A stretch of DNA of 64,000 nucleotides, from assembly GCA_037783415.1 (NCBI GenBank), contig JAZGTN010000062.1, positions 1,775,501-1,839,500 on the forward strand, given 5' to 3'. Shown one piece after another: positions 45,331 through 56,550 of the stretch. The stretch's first letter is position 1. The number at the start of each line of letters is the position of its first letter. The DNA comes from Leptasterias polaris (Eukaryota > Echinodermata > Asteroidea > Forcipulatida > Asteriidae). The notes under the pieces were generated by a model, which was not told where the DNA came from, ran no database searches, and saw only the letters and a program-made list of their open reading frames with translations. The translations under genes and the position numbers were made by a program.

Positions 45331-46164
45331 ATCCCAAAGTGGTATCTTGTTTGTAACTGGCTGTCTGCTAATCGTTGCTAAGCAAGTAAAACTCGCAACA
45401 TACACTGGTTTTGCTAATAGCAAGCGGCACCTTGGACTTGGGTCGGACGAGCAACCACCAATTTCCGTCCGGGTCCAAACAGAGGCGGTGGCTTCTTCAC
45501 AGATTTTCCCCATTTCCTCTTGAAACAATGCCCCCTAACTTTACCAAGCATGATGGTTCCGCCATGGTGAAATTTCACAAGCATGTAGCATTTAACTCTT
45601 AACCTAATTTCCCCACAAACAATGACCGGTGGTTATTAATTGGCTATACCAAACCCATAGAGGGCGATTTGGCCACTTAGGTCATCGGGGATACGCCCCA
45701 TGAGGGTTCCGGTATACTTTATGCAATAGGCCTACCTTGTCCACTCGTCAAAACAAATGACTACAGAACAGTTCTCGTGGGTGATTAGAGACAATATTAC
45801 AAAACAACCCATTCTATACGGATCACAGTACAAGGCACTTATGGGATCCCTTGGTTTCATTACCAGAATGATTTAAATAATGTAATCACTTGAAACAATC
45901 CGAAGTTGTGCTCGCAAGTCAAAACTCTTCTTTTAATTGTTGATTTTTGTTGTTTCTTACGGCTGTCAGTGTGTGACACCATCAACAACAAAATCACACC
46001 ATTACATTAACAGGAACTTTTCAAGTGTCAGTTTGACATTTGCGTGTAATACATTTTGTTTTAGCACACAATCACTTTTAAATCGCCCAAAAACATTAGA
46101 TATAGACCCTTGTGACTAAATAAAATCAATTCTAGCCAGAATTCCTTTGAAATTAGCCCACATG

Positions 46165-48000
46165 TTTGTTGTTTGTTTGTTTGTTTGGTTTATTTCCATT
46201 TGCACAACTTGAAAATACATTAAATAACAACAGTTATAATAGTAATGAGAAAAAAAATGTAATAATAAAGGTACAAATGGAGGTAACATCCAGAGGAGGT
46301 ATAATAACCCTCCTGTAGTGGAGTACCCAGACTGCTATTGATTAATTAATATGTTAATTGCATGCAAAAATGCATAATAAAAATTAAAAAGATAATAAGA
46401 TAATATACTTTCCCGAGGTCAACTAATATAGGTTTTCTCGGTCAATTTCGGCAAATGAGCAGCCAATTTAACCACCACGCTATTCTATTTCGCGCGAAAT
46501 CGAATGCTACTGAAAAGGGCCATTCGATTTCGTTTTATGACTAGTCAAATGTACTGTTGCGTCATTCGATTTAACAAAATAATCATTCAATTTAACGATT
46601 CATCAAAGCAGCATTCAAATTCGCCGGAGCTTTTTGAGGCGTGTGTTTAGTCATTCAAATTCATTTTTGGGCAGTCATTTCTGTAATTTGTGCAATCTAA
46701 AAAACGCTTTGTTAATAAGGCATATACGGTTCACTTATTTGCACTTGAGTCACTTTGTACTTCGAAGACGAGCTTTTGCTACAGTTTTACACGCATATTT
46801 CAATAAGTTTGCAGCTTGTGGTACAACCATACCAAAACATATACGCCAAGATGTCTGGCACGCCAACAGATTGATGGTTGAGGAAGAAACAACATAAACA
46901 ACAACAAACCAGGAAAAACATAAAGAAACACCCCATTCAAACACAATACAAAATTAGGCCAGTTAACCAATAAAGATCCCAAAAAAGAATATAGGAGAAA
47001 ACAAAGAAGAAAAAACATCATGGGCCCCATGTAAAGTCTCCTGGAACCATAAATAAAGAAAATAAGGTTTGCCTGAATTAAAGTGAAGATACGAAACAGT
47101 TGCCTAATACAGATTATCTGTTTATTCGTATTTCTTTAGTCGTACTTATTTGAATTCTCATTTAGCGAAATTGATTGCCTCTTTACGAAATTGAAAAAAA
47201 TTAAACCAGTAAAATCTCCAGTCGAACCAGCTTTGCTAAATTGAATGATGATTATGCGTCACGAAAAAGAATGACGATATGCTAAATTGAACACAGTGCA
47301 AAAGGAATTTGAATGCCTCAATACGAAATTGAATGCCCGAATTTTGAATTTGAAACGCAGTAACAACTGGAGAGGCAAAATAGCTTTAATTCGAACGCAC
47401 GAAAATGAAATCGGCTGCTCATTTGCCGAAATTGACCGAGAAAACCTATAATAAGACTAAATATATGCAAATTTAAAATTAATAAGAAAAATACTAATGC
47501 CCTGCTGATTTTGAACATGAATGACATGAAAAGTTAGTGCAAAGAAAACTTTTATACTTGTCCAAATAAAACTCTTTAATATGGGTAAGGAAAAGTTTCC
47601 TAGATATACCGGGAAATTCATTTATCAGGCAAACAGGAAGGGAGTTAAAACATTTTGGTAGAAGTTTACGATAATTGGAAGTAACCACATCCACTCTACA
47701 AATATCAGTAAGGCGGATAAGATTATCTTGTCTTGTAGCAAAAGGATGAAAATCCCGATTTAAAGGAAAATTCGAATATGGACTTAAATTAACCGGGAGC
47801 ATATTGTTTATATATTCAAAGTAATGAATGGCAATTTGGACATTAAAAATATCTTCCAGCTTCAGACGTTTATATTTGAAACAAAGAGGAGTGGTATGTG
47901 CATTGTACTGGACATGACACGCATTACGAATACTTGTTTTTGAAGAGTTATAAGTCTTTTGAACAAGGTGGGGTACACCTTTATCATCATGCCAACCCAA
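46165..48000 (-). mobile_element. LINE 3' fragment split by a TIR element
   Basis: The frame at 47494-48000 (-) reads like the region after the RT core (HYFEYINNMLPVNLSPYSNF, RKLLPKCFNSLP). The 3' UTR-like piece at 46165-46429 ends in a (GTTT)n/(AAAC)n tail. Between them sits the 1.02-kb element at 46430-47448. That both parts belong to one LINE copy is inferred from orientation and position. Confidence 0.65.
46430..47448. mobile_element. 1019-bp element with 41-bp TIRs and TAATA target duplication
   Basis: The left TIR begins TAGGTTTTCTCGGTCAATTT at 46430. The right end at 47408-47448 is its reverse complement with one mismatch over 41 bp. Identical TAATA flanks both sides (46425-46429, 47449-47453). 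The interior has no transposase; it is built from scattered variants of short words such as CATTCGATTT, CATTCAAATTC and GAATGCC on both strands. Confidence 0.82.
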
Positions 48001-48389
48001 GCCATTGTGTCTCTATTTATAGTTTATACCGAACGGTTCATTTTACCTAGTAGTGGCTATTAGGTACAAGGCTTAGTAATTGTTTTACAATTCCTAGGAG
48101 AAAACGAGGAGAGCTGGTCATTGATGGATTTTTAAAGTGAAAAACAACCCCGGTGGTAACAAGACAATTGGCATGCTATTAAATGGCTAGGTGTAGTTGG
48201 GGAACTTGGAATTTTTTAGATAAAAAATTAAATAAAATGGCGGAGTTTTGACTGTTAAATTAAAAACGTACACTTGATTAGTGTCCGATGGCATCATTCA
48301 GAGTTTTATAAGAGAAAGAATTTTTTTTTTTATACATGACCGTTTTGGTTAACATTTTATTGTACGGGTTTGGGTAAGATAAAGACTTG

Positions 48390-48510
48390 GGCCGTATTCG
48401 AATTGGCGGTTACAGCTACGGCTAATGCTTAGAGCGTTGCTAAGGACGTCCTATTATTTCAACGCAATGTAGCTCTAGCCGAAGCTCTAGCCGCCAATTC
48501 AGACACGGCT
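48390..48510. repeat. MITE M5, 121 bp
   Basis: The ends GGCCGTATTCGAATTGGCGG and CCGCCAATTCAGACACGGC are imperfect inverted repeats. The interior has AGAGCGTTGCTAAGGACGTC. Related copies lie at 17673-17792 and 21688-21802. Confidence 0.72.
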
Positions 48511-49490
48511 GGCTACTCGGAATCAAGTTTGTGCTTGAACCTTTTTGTAGCAACCATTCAAAAAGAGCTCGTGACGACTCCCGAAATTTAAACAGGTTTT
48601 CAAATTTAATTTCCTTGATTGTCTTCTATCACTCAGTGTATGTTCAAATTCATGTGTGTGTGTTTTAAGGCGCTCCCCGATGCAAATAACTTTTGTTTTG
48701 TCCAGTACGGACCATGGAGCGTGTACAGACGAACACCATTGAGAGCAGCTAGCCCCTAGTTCTCTGCACACTGAAAGGCAGAGTGTCTGATAGTATAAAT
48801 TGACTGCTTTAAGGCCTTTGGTTTATTAAAAACTATAATTATGGCTCCCAAGATGATCATCGGCGTGTTCATTTTCAAGATGCGAAGCCAAGGGAAAATA
48901 GACCGCTACGAGGATTACTCCTTCCAACTTCAGAAAAGATGCTAAATTAAGTGTTTTTTCACTTAACGAGAACTACAATGTTCTTGTCTAATAATAAACT
49001 ATTAGCTATTAAGCCCCCCCCCCCCCCCCCCCCCCCGCTGTTTAAAGGGCCGTGTCCGAATTTTGGTCCTCGTAATATCTCTTGGGGGCGCTGTTCATAT
49101 TTCAATAGATTTCATAAGTGCACGTCGTCAGTCCCCTCTTCACATGCTGCAGAAACATTAGATGATTGTTATTAAAATCTTGACACTCTGAACAGGTTAA
49201 GGTAAGAAAAAGCTGGGTGTTTTAAACTTGGCATTCTTATAATTGGGTTTTTGTGTTTTGTTTAATGGTTCTTAACGAACGGTTCACACGGCCCGAAGCT
49301 GCTCTGGACGCCCAGTTTTCGGACAATGATGACGATACAAACACGCTGTCCTGTACTGTGGACCTGTTCTTCAGTGTTCTGCATGTACTGTAGTTTAAAC
49401 CCATTCATTACTAGTATTATAGCACTTTCGGTACCGTTTGCGCACAGATTCAAAACATCAGTCATTTTTTCACTCACTGGGCAGGGAAAA
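48511..49490. other. intergenic with a C run
   Basis: A C run of over 20 bp lies at about 49014-49036. GGGGGCGCTGTTCA at 49084-49097 is similar to GAGGGCGCTGTTCA near 4978, so it is probably another repeat. No gene recognised. Confidence 0.4.
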
Positions 49491-49994
49491 GTTCAATTCA
49501 ATTCAATTTACTTTATTTCCAATCCATACACACACAAAAACAAAAACAATGGAACATAAGTAAATAACGACTATTTATAGGCAAAGAATAGGTAATTAAA
49601 TTTATACAATACAAAGCAAAACAAAACAACAAACAAAAAACATTTGAAAATGGAATTGGTGGGGGCCCATAAAAAGCAGAGCTTGTCGAGTACAGACCCC
49701 CTAAGAATATAAAGCAATGTTTATGATTAATGAAGCACACAATGGGCCAAATGGTAAATAATGTTGCAAAAGCACAAACAGTGGAATTATTTACGAGATA
49801 AACAAACACAAACGATTAAAGGTGAACTGAAAACTAAGGAATAGCTAAATGGGGAATATACATGTAGGTTAAACAAAAATACTTGAATATGTAACTAGTA
49901 TTATAGTAAATAAGAGAACATGACAGGTAAGGTGGGTAATAAAAGTAATAATTAGAAGTAAACAAATCAACAACAAATGATACAATACAACAAT

Positions 49995-52900
49995 TTAAAT
50001 GTAGTTATTAAGGAGAAACTGTTTTAACTTATTTTTAAATGAACCGAGGGAAGTGGCATTAAGAAGCGGAGCATGTAAAGAATTCCAGAGTTTAGGTCCC
50101 TGGACTTTGATAGTTTTCTGAGAGAGGTGAGTCCGGGTAAAGGGAAGGTGATAATGAGATGCTTGGCGGGTACTATGAGCGTGAATGGACCGGTTTTGGG
50201 AGAATATGGAAGCAAGGCAGGAAGGCAAATTGTTGTGAGCCAACTGAAACATGAATGTACCTAGATGGAAATAGTATATGTCATTCAGCTTCAATAATCT
50301 AAGTTGAGTGAATATGGGTTCTGTGTGAGCAAGATAATTAGAATTACTTATTAATCGAATGGCCCTTTTTTGTAGAAGGAACAGTCTGTTTAATACAGTA
50401 TGAGACGCGCTACCCCAGGCTAAAATACCATAGTTGATGTAAGACAAAACAAGTGTATTATACAAAGTAATTAAAATATGCTGGGGAAGATATAACTTCA
50501 ACCTGTTAATGACACCAACATTTCTAGATATGACTTTACATAGTGAGTCAACATGTGGTTTCCAGGAAAGCTTGTTATCTATATGCAAACCGAGAAACTT
50601 AGTACATTCAACTAGATTAATCTTAATACCATCAATAAAAACATCCCTTGGTAATACGTTATACACATTACTAAATAACATACAGTTAGTTTTGTTGATG
50701 TTCAGAAACAGTTTATTTGATTTAATCCAGTTGCTTATCAAAACAAGTTCAGAGTTAACTGTTGCAATTAGAGTGTCTAAGACAGAGTGACTATAAAATA
50801 AGTTAGAGTCATCAGCAAAAAGAATGAAAGAAAGAGCATCCGAAGACTTTGATATATCATTGATATAAATCAAGAACAATAATGGTCCAAGAATGGAACC
50901 CTGGGGAACACCACAAGTTATAGAACGAGTGGTGGATGAGCAGTCACTGACAGTGACGTATTGTTTCCTGTTGGAAAGATAGCTTTTGAACCATTCCAGG
51001 GACCTTCCTCGTATACCATAATGACTGAGCTTATGAAGCAGAATACTGTGGTCAAGAGTATCAAACGCTTTGGAAAAGTCAAGGAAGATCCCAAGCGTGT
51101 GTTCGGAATTGTCAGTTGCAGTGGTTACTTTGTCAATAAGGTGTAGAATAGCATGTGTAGTGGAGTGTTTAGCTCGAAAACCGAACTGAAAGCGAGAAAG
51201 AATATTATGTTTTAGGAGAAAGCCAGAGGTGCGGGAGTAAACTAGTCTCTCAAGAATTTTGGAGAAGCAAGATAAGACAGAAATGGGCCGATAATTGGTG
51301 ACCAAGTCGGCATCGCCATTTTTATAAATAGGAGTCACTTTAGCAATCATCATGCCATCGGGAACAATTCCAAGTGAGAAAGATTGGTTCACAATGTAAG
51401 ATAGAGGGTCAACAATAGCAGAGATGACTCTTTTAATAACAAAAGCATTGATTTTATCGGAACCACAGCTTCTTTTGTTGGCCATATCAGTTACAACGTC
51501 ACAAATCTCCTGTGTAGAGGCAGGGGCAAGGAATATGGAGCAGGGATTCTGATCACTAAGATAATCCATGTAATTAGAGTTGCAAGGAGGAATTTTGCTA
51601 GCTAGGTTAGGGCCAATGCTAGCGAAATGGTTATTAAAGAGTTCAGTGATGGAAGAATAATTTTCAGTATACTTCCCATTATGAGAAATGCCAGAAATTT
51701 TCTGTGGAGAGGCATCCTTGTTGATCACAGAGTTAATTATCTTCCAGGTGTTCCTGATATTGTTTTTCTCCTTCTCAAACTGGTTAAAGTAGAACTTTTT
51801 TTTAGCGGACCTGAGAACATTAGTTAAGATGTTTTTGTACTTCGTGTAGGCAAGGTGATTTGGTGAGCTCCGCTTGCTGAGAAATTTGCGATAAAGTTTG
51901 TTTTTGAGGTTGATTGATTTGAGGAGAGAGTCAGTGATCCAAGGGGATTTCGGAATGTGTTTTTTGCTACTTTTTTTCTTTGTTGTGGCAATGTCAGCTT
52001 GATGAATATTGTTGAAGATAGTCATGAAGTTGCCAAAAGCAGCGTTGGGACATTCAGTATCGTAAACTGGAGACCAATCTGCTAAGCTTAGGTGTTGACG
52101 TAAGATGTTGAGGTTGTCATTGGTATAAATATATGATTTAGCTGTGTGAGAATGAGTGGAGTTAATATAGGAGATGGGTATTGATGTGGAAATTGGCAGA
52201 TGATCAGATATGTCAGAAATCAGAATTTGAGACTTTGGTGGCGGGAGAATGTTGGTAAATATGTTGTCGATTAGTGTGGCTGAAGTTTTGGTAATTCTGG
52301 TGGGTTTATCAATGAGGGGTAAGAAGGAGTGAGAGAAGATCACATCGAGAAAATTTTGTGTGGACGAACAGGTGTCATACTCAAGAAGATTTATGTTGAA
52401 ATCACCTGTTAGGAGGCATCTAGCATTTTCACCCGCTAGTTGGACCATTAAATTCTGAAAGATGACCATGAAGTCATTATGTGGTGCTTGGAGAGGTTTG
52501 TAAATAACACCAATAATAATATTCCTGGAAGAAGTTTTCACCTCAATGAATAGTGATTCCATTAAGTCAGAGGCTGGTGTCAGGTCTTTTCTTATTGTGA
52601 GGTGAATATTGGAGTGAACATAAAAGGCCACACCACCACCCATTCGATGTAACCTATTCTTAGTTATGAGTTTATAACCAGGTAGCTGGAATACATCAGG
52701 AGAAGAATTCTTAAGCCATGTTTCAGATAAGGCAATAATTGAGAATTCTGGGAGTGATTGAAGAGTATCCCTAAGGTTGTCAAAATTTTTGGAAAGGCTT
52801 CTGATATTGACATGAACGATTGCTAAATTATCATTAGGACCGATGACATTGCTAGTAAAATCCTCTTGAGTGGTGTAAAAGCAGTCACTAGTGATCGGCG

Positions 52901-53255
52901 AGGGATTGTTAGGGTCGATGTTGGTCGGAATAACCAAAGCAGGCATGAATGCAGGACGGGAATTTTGTGCTCCACTACAGTCTGGAGCACGACCTACATG
53001 GACAAAGGGAGCGCCACTGTAGTCATCAATGACTGTTTGGAATTCGTTGCTGTCTAAGGAGTTGAAAGGCAATGAATAGGCTAAGCAAGCTGGACAAATC
53101 CATGGTTGGTCAGAGATGGACAATACCCTATAATCATTAATGGACAGACTAGTACATTTCAAGTGTATCCAGTTATCACATACATCACAAAGTATACCAT
53201 TCTGGTTCACCTTAACAGGACAAGTACAAAACAAACAGGGGAATTTAACAGGCAT
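49995..53255 (-). CDS. LINE ORF2: PHD-like zinc finger, APE endonuclease and reverse transcriptase
   Basis: The uninterrupted frame runs to 53363, but the likely start is the Met at 53255 (MPVKFPCLFC); upstream residues come from a simple-repeat hydrophobic stretch. This gives 1086 aa. The N-terminus has a cysteine-rich PHD-like finger (CDVCDNWIHLKC, WICPACL). The endonuclease follows with HVNIRSL, SETWLKN, LLTGDFNINLL and SDHLPIS. The RT carries TPIYKNGDADLVTNYRPISV, FLDFSKAFDTLDH, CGVPQGSILGPLLFLIYIND and the catalytic FADDSNLF. The C-terminal part contains GPKLWNSLHAPL. It nicks target DNA and copies the element RNA by target-primed reverse transcription, as known for the family. All expected catalytic motifs are visible. 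Whether it is expressed cannot be told. Confidence 0.92.
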   Translation of the reverse strand: MPVKFPCLFCTCPVKVNQNGILCDVCDNWIHLKCTSLSINDYRVLSISDQPWICPACLAYSLPFNSLDSNEFQTVIDDYSGAPFVHVGRAPDCSGAQNSRPAFMPALVIPTNIDPNNPSPITSDCFYTTQEDFTSNVIGPNDNLAIVHVNIRSLSKNFDNLRDTLQSLPEFSIIALSETWLKNSSPDVFQLPGYKLITKNRLHRMGGGVAFYVHSNIHLTIRKDLTPASDLMESLFIEVKTSSRNIIIGVIYKPLQAPHNDFMVIFQNLMVQLAGENARCLLTGDFNINLLEYDTCSSTQNFLDVIFSHSFLPLIDKPTRITKTSATLIDNIFTNILPPPKSQILISDISDHLPISTSIPISYINSTHSHTAKSYIYTNDNLNILRQHLSLADWSPVYDTECPNAAFGNFMTIFNNIHQADIATTKKKSSKKHIPKSPWITDSLLKSINLKNKLYRKFLSKRSSPNHLAYTKYKNILTNVLRSAKKKFYFNQFEKEKNNIRNTWKIINSVINKDASPQKISGISHNGKYTENYSSITELFNNHFASIGPNLASKIPPCNSNYMDYLSDQNPCSIFLAPASTQEICDVVTDMANKRSCGSDKINAFVIKRVISAIVDPLSYIVNQSFSLGIVPDGMMIAKVTPIYKNGDADLVTNYRPISVLSCFSKILERLVYSRTSGFLLKHNILSRFQFGFRAKHSTTHAILHLIDKVTTATDNSEHTLGIFLDFSKAFDTLDHSILLHKLSHYGIRGRSLEWFKSYLSNRKQYVTVSDCSSTTRSITCGVPQGSILGPLLFLIYINDISKSSDALSFILFADDSNLFYSHSVLDTLIATVNSELVLISNWIKSNKLFLNINKTNCMLFSNVYNVLPRDVFIDGIKINLVECTKFLGLHIDNKLSWKPHVDSLCKVISRNVGVINRLKLYLPQHILITLYNTLVLSYINYGILAWGSASHTVLNRLFLLQKRAIRLISNSNYLAHTEPIFTQLRLLKLNDIYYFHLGTFMFQLAHNNLPSCLASIFSQNRSIHAHSTRQASHYHLPFTRTHLSQKTIKVQGPKLWNSLHAPLLNATSLGSFKNKLKQFLLNNYI

Positions 53256-53689
53256 GTAAAGGACAATACAACAAACAAACAAAACAGCGGCAAAAAAAAC
53301 CGAAAAAAAAACAAGGAACAAAATAGCCAACAGGCTATATATATTAAGCAAAAACAAAAACAAAAAGCTGTATTATAGGAATACAAATCAAATTGCTATA
53401 TTGTTATTCAAGAATAAATGAGGGTAGGTGACAATACACCGGACTAAAATGATTCAAATCAAAATGCAGAACAAATGAATGCACATGGAGCAAATAATAA
53501 CATTAAAATAATAAAATAAATAAATAAATATACTGTTCATGCGAGATGAAAAGGGCAGAACAAATGCATGCACATGATGCAACTAATAAAGTAATATACA
53601 TGTACAGTTAAAGCGTGATGATGATGAAGGCTGACGTAAAGCGAAGCAGGCAATGGACAAGAGCATGACGGGTCACTAACTCACCCTGT

Positions 53690-54010
53690 TTATAGCTTAT
53701 TAATGTCCAGGATGGATGTTACAGTTACCTTGCGGTTGTTTGGCAGTAGGCATATCACACGTCCATCAATCGACCAGGCACTGATGATTTTGGAGTTGTC
53801 TTGGGCTGCCCTGAGAAGCGCAATGCGGGCCGGCGTTAGGCTTTCAGTTAAGGAAAGGCCGGAACCTTTCAGGAGACGCTTGGTGCGGAAGGCTGCCTCT
53901 CTCTTAGCATAACTCACGAACTTTATGATAACCGGTCGAGATCGGTGTTTCCCAGGTTTGCCGTCATGGCGATTGGGATTCGGCTTGCCGATTCGATGGG
54001 CTCGGTCAAT
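53690..54010 (-). pseudogene. LINE ORF1 remnant (C-terminal part)
   Basis: The minus-strand frame reads DRAHRIGKPNPNRHDGKPG, RSRPVIIKFVSYAKREAAF, then LSLTESLTPARIALLRAA, and stops at 53690. This matches the pattern of the C-terminal domain of ORF1 nucleic-acid-binding proteins in L1/CR1-type LINEs (AHRIG...RPVIIKF...). The N-terminal part is lost by 5' truncation: an in-frame stop lies just upstream of 54010. ORF2 starts about 430 bp downstream. Confidence 0.8.
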
Positions 54011-54471
54011 TTACCAGATTTACCAGATTTATCGATGATAAATCATAATAATTAATGTAACTTTTGTTGTGATTGTTTTGTTGTAAATGTTACACCTTTT
54101 TTGTACATTATCAATCATTCATTTGACCATTGATTGTGTACTAATTTTTGTAGCAGGATAAGGCTTAAAAAAAAAATATATTGTTATGTTGGCGTAACGG
54201 GCCAGAAAAAATAGGGTATGTATTTTATAATCTAGGTATAGGATAGGATAAGACATTCCAGCATTTATTAACCTAAAGTTCAGTGTTTAGGACAAGTAAA
54301 AAAGTAACAAGTTTCTCGTCCGGACTTTTCAATTTGTTGCTATTTTTTCCAAGATTGCCGCCATGCTAAATATGGCTGGCCTAGGTATATTTATTCACAG
54401 ATATTGTGCTATTTGAGGATACTGATGCAATTTATGACAAAACAAATGATTTGAATCATTTTAATCCACAT
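54011..54471. other. intergenic, nothing recognised
   Basis: A+T-rich. A TTACCAGATTTACCAGATTT short tandem at 54011-54030 abuts the LINE 5' junction. Confidence 0.45.
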
Positions 54472-54476
54472 GTAAG

Positions 54477-54900
54477 CAGGGCTCGAATTTGGGGAGAAAA
54501 TCCACAAGACTACAGGGCTTGTACTGTTGTAGCTCAAAATCTTTACTGGACCAGACATTTTTTTACAAGACCAGATTCAAAATGTGAAAAAAACAAAAAC
54601 TTGCTGCCACAGTTTAACATGCATTTGACTGCTTTTATATGAACCCGAACTGAGACAAGTAAGGGAAGAGTATACTTGATTACTCCATGGAGGAAGAAAT
54701 ACATGTGTTTCTTCCTCCATGATTACTCATAGAATTGAAAGATAATTTATTAGACCCAAAGTCAACACTTGAACATAATGTGTTTCTGTTATTCAATTGA
54801 AAAACACAAGACCATCGGACTTGTTAGGTCATAAGTTTACTGGCCCAACACTAAAATTACTGGCCTCGGGCCTGTGGTCCAGTGTAAAATTCGAGCCCTG
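54477..54900 (+). mobile_element. hAT5-like non-autonomous transposon, full-length copy
   Basis: 424 bp, ends CAGGGCTCGAATTT and AAATTCGAGCCCTG. Flanked by GTAAG at 54472-54476 and 54901-54905. No coding capacity. A small internal hairpin (CATGGAGGAAGAAA mirrored by TTTCTTCCTCCATG) lies at about 54687-54720. Confidence 0.88.
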
Positions 54901-54905
54901 GTAAG

Positions 54906-56510
54906 CTCTGTGTGTAACTAGGTGCGTTGCCAGGTTGTGATCTAAATAACTTATAATATAACAATAACAAGTGGACACCTGAATTTGTAAATGTCTGATT
55001 GCACGATCTCAAACTGCCAATCGCAATACATTCACTAGTATAAAAACAACAAATTTAATTTACTATCTTTTTTCATTTAATGCAACCCAAAATACAAAGT
55101 CCTGTGTAAAAGCAACAATGTACAGAATAAACTGGTTGAGTAGAAACTAAACTGACATCGAGTTACAGTGCGATTTGTGAGCACATAATGAAGTACTGTA
55201 CCAGAAAGATCACTTTCCTTTTTTACGGTGGTTTTCATATATGAACTTTTACAATAGTGTTTTACAATATAAATTGACAAAAAATTGAAGAAGTGATTCT
55301 AAAATGGTACGTGATGATGTGATGCAACAAGCACACAGTAGCATAATACAAATTGCTTGGACGGAAAATCATTTGGAAAAAAAAAAAAAATCTTTGGTAT
55401 AGCACCAATGGTAAGACCCTTCACTGCAGAATCGCAGCACCATCACCTTCGACAACAGTTGCTGTCCGCTCTGAAAAGAATGCCCAGCTGGGTTTGGTGC
55501 CAAGACACTGATGATATATTAAGTAAGGAGAATCACACTTTTAGCCCTCAACTAGCTAGGGACTGCACACCTGAGAATATTGAAATGAGAAAGTTGGGAA
55601 TTCTTGAGGCAAAGCTTCTATTTTTGGCCTATCTAATTGGATTCAGGAGATTCAAAATATCAGAGATGCGACTCAGTTTTATCCAAAAAATCTGAAAAGT
55701 GCGTAAATTTTGACAAGAAAGCCTTTTTTCTGAATAGTAAATAGTAAACAAAAGGAGGCGGCGGCCAAAAGAGAGGCGGGCGGGGACGAGAAACTCGTAA
55801 GTTTTTTTACTTGGCCTTAAATGGCCTAGATTTTGGGAAATCTTTCCTATCATCTAAACACTTGTTGCAGACTGGTTGAACGAGACTATCGGCCAGCGAC
55901 AATCTTCTGCATTTTGTGCAAAACACTGTGCACTCCAAAGTCCCATGAACGCTATAGCCATACAATTGAAGAGAGGTCAGATAATGGTTTCAAACGTATT
56001 TATATTAAATTTCTTCCCTTGAAACAAATTAAAATATCCAGTTTAGGTCCTCTTTTTAGGGTAGGTCAGGTTACGCCAACATAGCAATTTGGGGTTTTTT
56101 AGGCCTAAATAAATTTTTCTTTTTTAGAATGTTTTACAAATTTCTTACTAAATTGAAATGTGAGCCTGTTTAAGAAATACCATAGAGATTTACGAATTCG
56201 ATGAACTCATTTCTACAAAATATTGTTTGAAAGGTCAATAGTTAGAACATTTACATGCTACCAGCTGCTTATGGCTTACGAGGAATTTTTTAAAAGGAAA
56301 ATAACACATATAGGGAGTGGAGATCCTAAACGGCAACTTTGCTGGAGAAAACTTTGCAACTCGAATATGACTTCGTTTCAGAGGGAAATATTTGACAGAA
56401 ATGATTTTAGTATGAACTTCATAATCAGTAAGCTTTTAGACTAAAAGTAAACAATGATGTTTTTTATCCTTGCCAATCCTGTATGACAGCCTATCTTTTA
56501 ACTTTCACAG
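54906..56510. other. LARS1 upstream region, promoter not defined
   Basis: A G+C-rich patch at about 55755-55795 (GGAGGCGGCGGCC) ends near a donor-like ACTCGTAAGT. It might be the LARS1 promoter and non-coding first exon, but this is weak inference. The 112-aa frame at 55357-55695 starts in an A run and is not called. Confidence 0.3.
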
Positions 56511-56550
56511 TTTGTCGGCAGGTTGATAACATTTGTATCACTGGTCATCC

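Larger units (their letters stand above)
49491..54010 (-). mobile_element. CR1/L2-like LINE, ORF2 intact, 5'-truncated in ORF1
   Basis: The 3' end on the minus strand is a short (AATTG)n tail at 49493-49511. ORF2 (53255-49995) is uninterrupted and ORF1 survives only as its C-terminal part (54010-53690). The element stops abruptly at about 54010, where the ORF1 frame runs into unrelated A+T-rich sequence. No convincing target duplication was found. The clean ORF2 suggests a fairly recent insertion. Clade assignment (CR1/L2, jockey superfamily) is from domain plan only. Confidence 0.88.

Noticed and set aside
55357..55695. A 112-aa gene upstream of LARS1
   Set aside because: It starts in an A run, lacks any recognisable motif and has no splice or promoter context.
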